A stretch of DNA of 64,000 nucleotides, from the NCBI GenBank assembly GCA_026874595.1, contig CM049309.1:75002426-75066425 (forward strand), read 5' to 3'. The notes beneath the pieces are model-generated. The model did no database searches. It had not been told where the DNA came from and saw only the letters and a list, made by a program, of their open reading frames with translations. The position numbers and the translations under genes are program-made. This DNA comes from Sipunculus nudus (lineage: Eukaryota > Annelida > Sipuncula > Golfingiida > Sipunculidae). Below are positions 1 to 10,979 of the stretch, in pieces (within the stretch, counting starts at the first letter, position 1; each line of letters begins with the position of its first letter).

Positions 1-399
1 AAACAGACTGATACACACACTCTGACATGTACATAGATCTGTGTATAGAGGTGAATCCTTTCAGCTCTTCCGAGGGAAGCTTTGTGTAGCCCGCGGGTTT
101 ATGGGCAATTATTGTCATTCAAGTGAGTCTTTGTATACACATGCCTGTATAGCTACGGATGTACAAATTGCATGCTACTCGATAAAGCCGGTACTACTTA
201 CTATGGCATAGATCCGGGTTCAGGTTCAGGTTCAGCATATACCCTTACTAATGTACTTATTTATAAGAGACAGCTTCAGGGAGACACGCATATACAACCC
301 CGTCACGGTTTTACCTCATCAGTGCCCTTGCAGAAACCATACTGCATAGTCGATTCATTTAACGATAAATTATTACTTTACAAAAAGAAATTGTGAATT
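1..399. other. 5' flank of first TLR gene
   Basis: No gene is recognised here. An in-frame TGA at 394-396 lies two codons before the ATG at 400, so the coding region cannot extend further upstream in this exon. A short open frame at 172-396 has a low-complexity start and no recognisable domain. The promoter, if it lies here, was not identified. Confidence 0.5.
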
Positions 400-3388
400 A
401 TGGAGATCTTAATCATTTTCATCATTTCATTCACCATATGTGACTACGCGACTGCCTCTGACAAAATGGAATACATGAGAAATAATAAAGGATATCAGTA
501 TATAACGGAACACCCAGCAACAACAACGTGCAACGTATACCCACTTGATTCATCAAGGTTTTCTCCAAATGCATTCGTTGATGGAATAACTGGGCGAATT
601 CCTTCTTTACAAAAAAGACCCCTGATGAAGATTTTGAAAGGAATACATGGATCAAATAATACACATGCAGGGGCCCAAAAGATGAACAATATGAAGGATA
701 AGATTCCCTGGGATAGTCGTTACTTCGTGAAATGCGATGATAACACCATGGCCCATGTTCCAAAGGTGTTGCCCGTGCCTGACGCCGCTGTTGCTGTAAT
801 GGATATAAATGGAAACAGCATAAAACAGCTCCCTGGAAACGTATTTTCTAGATTTACTGGGATGATATACTTGTCCGTTCTTTCTAATCCTGTAGTGAAA
901 ATTGATGGTTCAGTGTTTTCTGGTTTGTCCAAACTTGAAGCCTTGGTAATATCTCTCTGTCCATTCAGATACTACAGGATTCAAATGACATACCCACGCC
1001 AACTGTTTAAACCACTGCAGAATCTCAAATATTTGGATCTTAGTGGAACATGCTTTTCACTGGATGACATGCTAGTGTCGTTCTTCAACGTAAGTGCAAC
1101 TCTTGACACCCTGATTCTCAATAATGTTTTTCGCTGGACCCTCACGAAGTCAATATGGATTATAGAGTCAGATTTTAGTTACCGTTTTTCACACACGAAG
1201 TTGACACGACTTTCATTAGAGAGTAATCTTATCGCGGTTATAAAGCAGAATGCCTTCAGACATTTTCGATCTCTGACATATTTGTCCTTAAGAAGGAATC
1301 AAATAATTGGAGACCGAGCTGCTCTATTTGACATCCTCATATTGACCAGATTAGAATATTTAGATTTCGGGTGTCAGGCAAGTCATGGTCCTGCAAAGTG
1401 TATGTCAACAGTTACCACTGGCACTACCCAAGAATCCACACTGTATGAAAGCAAGGATAACCATTCATATGTGAACGGACAAAAAAGGTCAAAATATAAG
1501 AACGAATCTGATCTGACACTCCCTGCTATTATATTTTTACAACAAATACGACGTTCACAATTTTTACAACAAATACGACGTTCACATGATAACGACAAAT
1601 ACGATGGTCGTCTTGCTGGACTCCTGCCAAATCTCAAGACACTGAAGATGGATCACATGAACCAATTCGCTATTAAAATTAATTTTTCAAAAGTTTGCAT
1701 CGTGGGAAATCATCTTGAAACACTTGATGCGTCATTTTCTGCGATTTCTGGTCTGTACGGAAGCGTGCGCTGTATGCCACATTTAAAGTATATTAATCTG
1801 AATGGCATTCCTGCAGAATATTTGGATCCCTACTTATTCAAGAACCTTTTAGCCCTGGAGACATTGCTACTATCATCCTGTGTCCCAGTATGCAAAGTGT
1901 TTGAATCAGATAAGGCAGCTGAAGCCTTCCATGGAAACCCAAATCTGAAGCGGTTATCACTCGCAGGTAACAATCTGTATAGACTGCCAGATGAAATATT
2001 TGCAATGTCAAATCGGCTAGAACATCTCGATTTAAGCAGAAACAAATTTCGAGTTATAACAACTTCTTTTAGGAACCTGACGTCATTAAAATCGTTAAAC
2101 CTTTCACATAACCTATTCAGAGTCCTAAGCACGTCCTTCATGTATGACCTGCTACATTTTGAAAAGGGGTCAGGTAGTGCAGCATTGGCCGTCGACCTCC
2201 GCAGTAACCCATTGTTCTGTAGCTGCGCAGACATACGATTACTAAGCAGTATGTTGGGCAGCAAGATTAGTTTTCTTGGATACAAGAATGACCTCACATG
2301 CACTTTGACCAATGGATCTGTCATCAACATGGAGAAAGCAACGGCTTACCTTCTCCGAGAATGTGCAAGCCTAAGTCCAGAGGATATGGTGACTTGGTTT
2401 TTCCTCTTCCCGCTGTCTCTGCTTTTAATGATCCTCGGTTCTTCAATCTACAGGTAAACTGCACTTAATACATTTTTACAGCTTTTTGCAGGCCTTTATA
2501 TATTTTATCATGTGTAAATGAATATTAAAAAATTCCTCCCTCTATCTTGATTCTACTCTAATATAACCAGTTAAGATAATCTCAAACACCGTTTTCGTTC
2601 AAGGTTTAGCAGATAGGTTAGTGCTGTTTTCGTTAAAGGACGGTTGATTTAATTGTAGAAGATCATTGGTGAAGAAATATAGTTACTTCCCCTCTTTTGC
2701 TAAAATGCCAGTTGTATATCCTTTGGACAACTAGTTCCCATTCTTATATAAAAAAACCTACAAATAATGCCAATAATCTTTCCTCTACTGAAGGTACCGA
2801 TGGCGCCTGCGCTACGTTTGGTACATGGCCGTACAGCACCTCCATGAAAGGGACCAGACAAGAAACCAGAACTTCGTCTTCGATGCTTTCGTTTCTTACA
2901 GCAGTAGAGACACCTGGTGGGTATATGATGAACTTCTTCCTCGACTAGGAAGTGACCGGACGCCTGAATTATTCATGTTGCTAGATGAACATACTCAGGG
3001 CCACGATATTTATCATAAAGGAGACGGAAAGTACTTGTTTTGCCTAAACGAACGTGATTTCATTCCAGGTAGAGCTATCGCCCACAATATCACCAATGCT
3101 GTGACAAAAAGTCACAACACTATATTATTTGTTTCGCGTAATTTTGTCAGAAGCGGTTGGTGCGAATTCGAAGCAAATCTGGCTCACGCGCACCACCTGT
3201 CGTGTCACAGAAGAGGAATTATTGCTGTAGTTCATCCGAATGTCTTGACGATGAGACGACGTAACATGCCCGTAACGCTCGACGCCCTGCTGGATACAGT
3301 TACGTACCTAGAATGGCCACCTGACGGCGAAGCTCGGGACGTGTTTTGGCTGCGCCTCCAATCTGCCCTTGGAAAACCAATTCACTAA
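400..3388 (+). CDS. Toll-like receptor, two exons (TLR paralogue A)
   Basis: Coding join 400..2453 and 2794..3388, giving 882 residues. It is a type I membrane receptor expected to sense microbial ligands and signal through TIR adaptors such as MyD88. Visible parts are a signal peptide (about 1-20), degenerate leucine-rich repeats (about 120-595), an LRRCT cap (603-655, cysteines 607, 609, 634, 655), one membrane segment (about 663-683), a basic juxtamembrane stretch (YRWRLRYVWYM) and a TIR domain (about 712-876). TIR box 1 is FDAFVSYSS (714 on), box 2 is RDFIPG (772-777) and box 3 is the FW pair at 869-870. A single LRRCT just before the membrane indicates the single-cysteine-cluster TLR type. 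The start is fixed by an in-frame stop two codons upstream. The intron is CAG|GTAAAC to GAAG|GTACC, phase 2. The region between TIR boxes 1 and 2 is about 20 residues longer than in typical TLRs. The family call is secure; the ligand is unknown. Confidence 0.93.
1533..1586 (+). repeat. 27-bp in-frame tandem duplication inside TLR A ectodomain
   Basis: Two adjacent identical 27-bp units (1533-1559 and 1560-1586) duplicate nine codons, giving the peptide FLQQIRRS twice. Paralogue B has a single equivalent, FLQKIRKFS. The duplication lies in a non-LRR insert and keeps the frame. Confidence 0.9.
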
Positions 3389-4691
3389 CCCGAATCCGTC
3401 GTCTCTGAGAACTTGACAAAGATATTTTTTTCAATCTCGCTGACAAGAGTCAGCTAATTTATAGCGATAACCCTCCGTCCGCTACAAACTTGTATTGTTG
3501 CATATTGTTAGCTTTCAAACTGAAACTAGTTGCTTCCTTGAACTTCATAGCGTCCAATTACCTAGGGTATGCTAATAAAACCTGAAGGAAAGAAATCATA
3601 ACCTTTGTCATAACCTCATAAATACTTAACAGAATACTAGTGTCTATCGGGCCCAGGTTCTTAATTCATGGTAAGTAACATTCTTTTGTTACCAAAAAGC
3701 TACTTGATAAAGCAGGGCCCTAACTGCGGTTTCGTAAGTTTTTACCCCGGCTGTCAGTTTACCAAAGCTAGCTGCCGTATACAATTATGAAGAACTAATT
3801 AATATCATCAAGGGTAAAATCAGCAGCCTGTACTTCTATTTCATATTCAAATAACTGCGTGCGGAATGTGACCTGCGAGTTTAAATCTAAGACTCCAAAA
3901 TTTTGTCCTTTGTCTATATCAACAAATCACATGCGGTCTACAGTATCGTCTGAGTTTGACAATTGTTTTTGCAGACTCCGTGGCAACTGAACACATTGAC
4001 GGAACAATGAAACTGATGGGTGATAATATGTTTTGAATCATTATACATATCTGTGATTCAAGTATTTTTTTATATTCAAGAGCTTGAACCTAAGTGTGAT
4101 TTTAAAAGGGTCATGGGTATATTACATATCCCATGGACATTCCCTGCATGGGAATAACCATGTGAGAAGTAATTGCTGTTAAAACAAGGGATATACCTGG
4201 TGACATCTGCTTCATACATTCGAGAAAGTTCTAAAGTATAGTAAGTCTAACATGTCCAGAACAGTTTCTCCTTCGAATGTGAATCAAGATTTTTTATAGA
4301 ACATTCAAAAGTATAAATTAATTTCCTACATGTATATTATGAATATATATGTGTATTTAATTTCTTAATCTTATAAATTTTATTTAAGTGTTACTTTGAA
4401 AACTATCGTATATTCTGAAATGTTTACTTTTAATTTATTTGATATCATTTATATATCATCAGATCATTCTCATCAGGCGCATGCATTGCATTCCTAAAAC
4501 AAATGTTTGCAGAGAGAAACCAAACCATCAATTCATATCTGTATCGATAGATTTTAATTTGAAACGAACGGTTACTTGTAAAAATATTTTGATGATTATA
4601 TATATTTCATTAGAGAGGGTACAGTTATCATATAATATTCATTGGATCATGGTATATCCTCTCGTTATCTAAGCCCAATCAAAAACATACA
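3389..4691. other. 3' UTR and intergenic sequence
   Basis: AT-rich sequence after TLR A with no coding region I can support. The first about 200 bp is probably 3' UTR. A 77-codon open frame at 4439-4672 has no recognisable features and is not called. Confidence 0.5.
3574..3579 (+). other. candidate poly(A) signal of TLR A
   Basis: AATAAA lies about 185 bp after the TLR A stop codon. It is the first canonical hexamer I see downstream and a plausible 3' end signal. Confidence 0.5.
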
Positions 4692-5601
4692 AAACTAGAA
4701 AACGGGTAGTCGACAAGCGACTACGTGTATCCCCCAAAATCCGAGTAGGACGGGTAAAGTGAGGCATGAATTGAGTGGCAAGGGGAAATAGAGTTACATG
4801 TGTTACATATTAGAATGGATGACTGCAATGTAAACATGATTGTAGGTGGCGCCACCTGTTATTTGAACGAGAAACTATCCAAGATGTATACACATGCAAA
4901 ATTTCAGGTGGAAAAGTCAACCACTGCATAGTGTGAGTGATTTTATCCCACAGCAGACAAACAGATGGACGCTGTGCAAAAATGGCTGCAGGTGACGCCA
5001 CCATTTTTGTGTTTGTTATAAAGCTATCCAAGGGCTACATTTATGTAAATTTTTTTTCCTGATTGGTCAAACGAGTCCAGAGATATAAGCATTAATGTCT
5101 GCAGCATTAACGTGAATGAAGCTGGCGCCACCTATCATAAAATCAAGAAAGCTATCCAGGATGTATACGCATGCCGAATTTGAGGTAATTTGGTTAAACC
5201 ACTGCAGAGATATGAGTGATTTTAACCCAAGGCAGATGAACAGAAGGACACTGTGCAAACATGGTTGCAGAAGGCGCCACAATTTTTTGTGTATGTTATA
5301 AAGCTAACCAAGGGCTACATTTGTACAAAAATATTTTCCTGATAGGTCAAACGGTTCCCAAGATATGTGGGTTTATGTGTGGAAACAGACGCACAAATGG
5401 ACGCTGGGCAGAAAGGAAAGGTCAGAGGTCAAGGCCAATTGGTTAGGCACCAGTTCACATGTGACCCGATAATTGGTGTAAGTTTCAGAAATATCCGTCC
5501 AGTAGTCTCAGAGGAGTTCTCCGGAAACGAACTCGGCGGCGGCGGCGGCGGAACCCGGTCAAAAACATAGTATCCGCAAAACTTCGTTTTGGCGGATACA
5601 A
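4692..5601 (+). mobile_element. hairpin-ended tandem-repeat element, family A copy 1
   Basis: A 910-bp non-autonomous element with no coding capacity. The left end carries the hairpin GTAGTCG-ACAAG-CGACTAC (4706-4724), followed by a TGTATCC-type motif. The right end carries a hairpin with arms GTATCCGC(C)AAAAC and GTTTTGGCGGATAC, finishing in GGATACAA. The interior has alternating units anchored on the palindrome GGTGGCGCCACC at 4845, 4991 (GGTGACGCCACC), 5121 (GCTGGCGCCACC) and 5270 (degenerate), spaced 146, 130 and 149 bp. The boundaries come from alignment by eye with the inverted copies at 54617-55800 and 59315-59974. The layout resembles Helentron-associated elements (HINE/pearl type) known in bivalves; that class is inferred. 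Confidence 0.75.
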
Positions 5602-5620
5602 TAATCATCTATGCAGAATT

Positions 5621-5655
5621 ACACACACACACACACACCCTCACACACACACACA
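5621..5655. repeat. (CA)n microsatellite
   Basis: An almost pure AC/CA dinucleotide run with one CCCTC interruption, immediately right of family A copy 1. Confidence 0.9.
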
Positions 5656-7123
5656 TATTTATATTTAAGAATGGGTGGCACTAGAGCATGGGCTCGTCAA
5701 GATTGAAACAGGATGTCTCTGACATGTCGATGACGTTATGATAAACTTCTCCGATCTGTTGACCCATTCAGACAAAATATTTCCAGGAATCGGTTAATGA
5801 GCGACTGGCTTTACACAGCCTTGTAAAGTTATGTAGGCCACAAAAGTGCGCTGTATCATCAAACCTGTTCAACGGAAATAAATGAATATAATAAAAACCT
5901 TCCTGGTCATAAATACAAGGGTTGTTATTGAAATGTAATTAAGTTATTTCCTTGTATATCAGCATGCATATTGGACAATCTGCTTAGAATATAATGAGGT
6001 CAGGTTCGCTTATTTAAGCATGATATTATCCGGTATATTTATTTATCTAGTTATTTGCGAGGAAGCTTCAGAGTTACATGTATATAACCCGGGCATTCTG
6101 CCACAATACCACGGAATGATCCCACTGTGGTTGATTTGAAATTCTTTGAAAAATAAAGCATTATGGGGATGATATTTTTTTCAAATTGATTAAGTGAGAA
6201 ATTTTAAAGGATATTTCCTGAATAACGGATCCAGGTTTCTGCCATTTAGGGGGCATTAGAGTAATTTTTATGGCTTTAGTTCGATTAGCATCTCTACAAT
6301 AGGAGAATCGAAGAAAAATAACAAGAAAACATATTCAGTTGCAATTTTCTCAATCTGTGAGCTTATATAATACCACATCAATTAGGGGCATCTGGAATAA
6401 AAGGATTTCTTTAAAATTGTTGAATTAACGAATTAAAAAGTTTATGTCACTCCCGAAATTATTAACATTTTAAAATTAAAGTAATATCATGTAGTGATCA
6501 TGAGATCCTACAAATAGAATTACATTTTCAAATAACTGTGTGTACTTGTAGACCTACCTATAAACATTTACCACACATTTCGTTTTTACATACATGGTAA
6601 GTAAAATCAATTGATATAATGAGCTCCTGAAAGGTTTAAATTATTAAAACTTCAACTGTAAAAAGAATTGTTCAAAATGCTAATACCATGTTTTAAGGTT
6701 CCTCCTCTCTCAAGATGATTTAACCATGAATAATTTCTCGAAGTATGAAAACTAAACATAATTTAAACTATGGTTACAGTAGTTGAATCTTCACATGAAA
6801 CACAATGTCCTTTTAATAAGCATATTTGACAAAAAAATATACATTTAAAAAAGGTTTATTTTCTATGAGGCAGACTGGCAGCGAAATTTACCGGTTGTAT
6901 ATAAGATGTGAAATGACCAGGAAGAGTACATAATGAACTTCGACAGAAAGGCTCAATAAATAAATTTAGACATCACTTTAAAACATTTCATATAATGATT
7001 AGAATTATTTGGTTGGATCAAGACGTTATAATTCGGCTCCTCCATTTCTTCTTTTCAGTATTTTCTGCTATTTGTACGTCTAGGGGATTACTTAACCCAG
7101 GGACCAAAACCTTGGATTTGTCA

Positions 7124-7162
<39 letters not shown>

Positions 7163-8029
7163 GAATGAATAATAATGAAAAGAACCGGCAACCTCGGTGG
7201 TACCATGGGTACTGTTGACAATTTTAAGAGGCAAAATTTAAAATCAAAATCATTATATGTTAATGCCGTAAAGAACCTTTAAATTTTAAAGAGTGATTTA
7301 GCATATTTACAAATAACGCCCTATTATCGTCATTCTGTGGATACTTAAAATTACCTTTAAATTCTATGAGTCAAGTGAAAAACAGTGAAATCAACGATCA
7401 TGTATGTTTTTATTTCCAAGTAATTGCATTAAGTTGTATAAAATGCATCATTTTTCCAATGCAATTTTTTTTCGGATAAAGTATTGGTCACTCAACTCAC
7501 TTCACATAATTCATAAAGGTACTAGGAGAAAAATGTATGTATGCATTAGTCTCAATTACGTACAATTCAAGTAAGTATTCCCTTTCATATTTAAGAGGTA
7601 GGGAGAAGCACCTACATGTAATCATAATATGTAATACATAATATCATATATGTATAAGAAATTACATCAAAAGTTACTAAAAAATCAATTGTACCAAACC
7701 TTACTCATATAATGAGATGTGAAGGTGTGAAGCAAAATACACAGTGAACAACAACATGCCTGAAATATGTCAGATATATACCCTTCATTATTATGGTGTT
7801 ATTTCGAATATTTTGGGAAAATAATACTTGTGCATTTCTGCCATTTGCGCTGTAAGAAGTAAAAAACAATTATTGAAACTCAATAATATGTCTGAATCCT
7901 ATGAACATGCCTTTGAAAAAGAGATAATGTGAGCAAGTATAAATTTGTAACCGGGGGGGGGGGGGAGGGTAAACCTAAGGGGATAGATGTGTATTATTTC
8001 TCTGAGCAAATCATCATTATAACACATTA
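5656..8029. other. AT-rich intergenic sequence
   Basis: No gene is supported. The stretch contains an (AT)n run near 7127-7156 and a run of more than ten G near 7953. Open frames are short and without recognisable domains. Confidence 0.5.
7127..7156. repeat. (AT)n microsatellite
   Basis: About 15 uninterrupted AT dinucleotides in non-coding sequence. Confidence 0.9.
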
Positions 8030-8417
8030 TAAGTTCGTCATCAATTAAGTTCGTCTTGAGTATGAAATGGAGGCATCTGAGATCTATGGATAAGCAAAAG
8101 TTCAGGCCAATAAAGCAACCAATGTTCTGGTCTACAAGAAAACTCCCCAAGATGGATGAACATGCCAGATTTCAGACCAATACATTGAACTAATCACTAA
8201 GATGAATAGATGCCAATTGCATGGACAAATTGATTGATACTACACACAACAAGGATTACAGGTGGCGCAACCAGTCTTTGTTCGGCACCAGTTCACATGT
8301 GACCCAATAATTATGCAGGGTTTCGGAAAGATCAATCTAAGGGTCCCAGAGCGGAGGCGGCTACGGCGGAACCGGCGTAGAAACATAGTATCCACAAGAC
8401 TGTTTTGGCGGATACAA
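8030..8417 (+). mobile_element. truncated family A element
   Basis: The right end matches family A: the block GGCACCAGTTCACATGTGAC (8282 on) and the terminal GTTTTGGCGGATACAA (to 8417) both recur in copies 1 and 2. One degenerate core, GGTGGCGCAACC, lies near 8271. The left part is diverged and no left hairpin is visible, so the start is approximate. Confidence 0.6.
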
Positions 8418-9913
8418 TAATCGAGAATTGTTGTTCTTAGTTAACTATCAAGTGCAGTTATCAATCTAGTTCTTTATAATTTGTTTCTTGAAAATAAATA
8501 CTTATAATATATATATTAATTAATTCAGTTTTTCCATTATATTCTAAATTCACTTTATTCGCTCAGTACACAGAAATGCCCAGCACAGATGTATTCCCTT
8601 TAAGATTCGAGAGACTATATATGGCTATCTGAAAAAAAAACAACGCTACGTGAATATGTATTAGTTAATATGTACGCTATGACTATTTGTGGTAATGTGG
8701 ATATCTAGGTTTTGCATAAATCTAAAAACGTAAGGTGTTAACCAAGGGCGGATTCAGGATTTCAGTGGGGGGGGGGGGGGGGAGCACCCTGGCCCAGGTA
8801 AACATGTGTCACAGGAATAAAAACTAACAATCAGTATTTACAATTCCTTGTTTCATACGTTCATGCTCGATGGCTTCGCTTCCCGAGCGCGCGGAATGCG
8901 GGTTGCGACAGCGGTAGCTGAACGCTGTATGCGGAATGCGATATAAAAACGCGTGTTGCCTTGAAGCAGGGTTTCATGGGGCACGCGAACGATTCGCAAA
9001 GGATGCGAATATTAAAAAAATGGCAAAGTCCAACACTCGTATTTTAGGCTCCAAAAGTTCGCTTAACATGCGCAAGGATTCGGATGCGTCGTCATTTGTT
9101 CGCGGGGAATCGCTTTTAATTCGGCGGGAATTTAAAAAAGTTTGAAATTTCTTGCGAACGTTTCCAGCATCCGAGGTCGTGATTTGCTCGTGATTTGCTC
9201 TCGAAAATGTCTAAAAACCTGCGTCTTATGCGCACGACCTAGTCACGACGTACGTGATGTTCGCATGATCTTCGTGACACCGTAAACATATTCCGATATT
9301 TTGGAGAATTAAATTAAATTAAATGTATATTATGATATAAATTGATCGGCAACTTAATTTCATCTCTAGAATGCATCCCAAAAAATATTAACAGACGTAT
9401 GTAGGCAGATAGAATGAATTCATAATCGGTATTGTAATATATCATAAAAAAAATATTAGATACTCCAACGTCTCTTGTCAAAATAAAAAAGGACAAATAT
9501 TTGAACTTTTTTATTTAATGCAAAGCGGTCTTCTTTATATTCTAATATTTTCTATCTGCAAATATATTTTTTTTCTTGTCTCAAACACAACTTTTACAGA
9601 TACTTATTATATAAATATACACAAATATACATGAATATAAACAAACACACACATGGTCTCGTCAAGATTCAATTACGACATGTTTATCTTCGTGCTACCA
9701 TTCTGAACTTTTACCACGCGCTGTTCGCCCATTCCCGCCCTAGAAAATTCCTCTTCCATGTGTACACTTTCTCATTGGTTTCTCTAATCCCGTGACAATG
9801 CTCGTAATTTTTTTCTAACATTGTCAGAATCTTGGCAACGACGACTTTGCACAGACACGCGTAAAATCGCGTCGCTTTTGTCCTCACACTGTACTATACT
9901 AAAATACACTCTT
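8418..9913. other. intergenic sequence with a CpG-rich patch
   Basis: No gene is supported. 8752-8790 starts with a GGCGGATTCAGGATTT motif, like the ends of the inverted-repeat elements near 28 kb, followed by a long G run. About 8870-9290 is rich in CG dinucleotides compared with its AT-rich surroundings. An open frame at 8936-9145 crosses the patch but has no recognisable domain. Confidence 0.45.
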
Positions 9914-10330
9914 CCGCCAGAGGTCGTTAATGCTAAACAACGAACCTCCTCCAGTCGGGCTGTGTGGACCGACTGGGACTACTTGTCTCAACAGTCAAAC
10001 AGTCAAAACATTTGTTACATTTCAACGAAACACCTTGTTTGCATTTCACAAGGTATGCTTAATATATTACTTATTTCTTAAAGTCCTTACAACAACAAAA
10101 AACCCCAAGGTTTATGTAATTTGCTTTGAAACAATCGAAATCAAACATAATAGAACGGACTACATCACATTTATACCCGTGCCGCTGTTGTACCGCCCTC
10201 CCGCCAGAGGTCGTTTCTACTCGAACGAATCGCTTCCCGATGGCCACTGTGAGACAGTCGCGACTACTTGTCTCAACTGTCTAATTTTAAAACAGAAATT
10301 TGTTTCATTTCAAGGAAACATTTTCTATTT
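9914..10330. repeat. two diverged direct copies, about 287 bp apart
   Basis: CCGCCAGAGGTCGTT occurs at 9914 and again at 10201. In both copies it is followed by similar downstream blocks (GACTACTTGTCTCAAC, then a TTTGTT-CATTTCAA-GGAAACA-like segment). This indicates an old tandem duplication upstream of TLR B. Confidence 0.6.
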
Positions 10331-10979
10331 ATATGTCGATATAAATATATATTATATGTTGTGAGTCCGATTCTCCGCAGTGTGCTGGTGTATTAAGAAG
10401 CTCCGGTGCATTTTTTTTTTTTTTGGGGGGGGGGGGGCATATTTAGACGCTCACAAACCTTCACCAGCAGTCCAACTCTGCACAGTGTGACTGTTATGCA
10501 GCCTGGCACGTTATTCCCCGATTCCAGGAATCAGCCGATAAAATTAACGTTAAATCGAGTACATAGAGATATTACTCATATATATAACAATAAATAAATC
10601 GTAAAAGCTTTTCTAAGGAAGCTCTGCGTATATTATTCGGTCACATACCTTCGGGCTCGGAGCATTTTATTACTTCCCTGATTTACAGAAGGCTGTGTTG
10701 ATCAAGCTTTATTCAGACTCCACAAAGATACAAAGTTTCCCCCTGTATGACGGGAAGCAAGTTTTATACATTTACTGTGATATTAAATCCGAGGTCAGGC
10801 TACATGATTGAACAAAATACAGATATTTTATATATTCGACCCAGTTTTTTATATACTTATTTAAGAGGAAGCTTCCAGAAAGCATAAGCACTCCCTGGAC
10901 TTAAATGGCGAGTATCGCCAAGGGAGCTGTGTGGTCTCTTTACTTCAATGCTGAATGTTGTATAACGTTTGAGGGAGTC
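10331..10979. other. 5' flank of TLR B
   Basis: Contains a T run followed by a G run near 10412-10437 and AT-rich sequence. A TATA-like stretch (TTATATACTTATTTAAG, about 10850-10866) lies about 115-130 bp before the preferred ATG and is a possible core promoter. No gene is seen. Confidence 0.4.

Noticed and set aside
172-396. Small upstream coding region before TLR A
   Set aside because: Low-complexity start and no domain; it ends at the in-frame TGA just before the TLR ATG.
4692-5601. Calling family A the known bivalve BIV160/pearl repeat
   Set aside because: The unit size and setting are suggestive, but I cannot compare sequences here, so only the general HINE-like class is proposed.
10905-10979. 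Upstream in-frame ATG for TLR B
   Set aside because: It would put 25 mostly polar residues before a good signal peptide; 10980 aligns with paralogue A.
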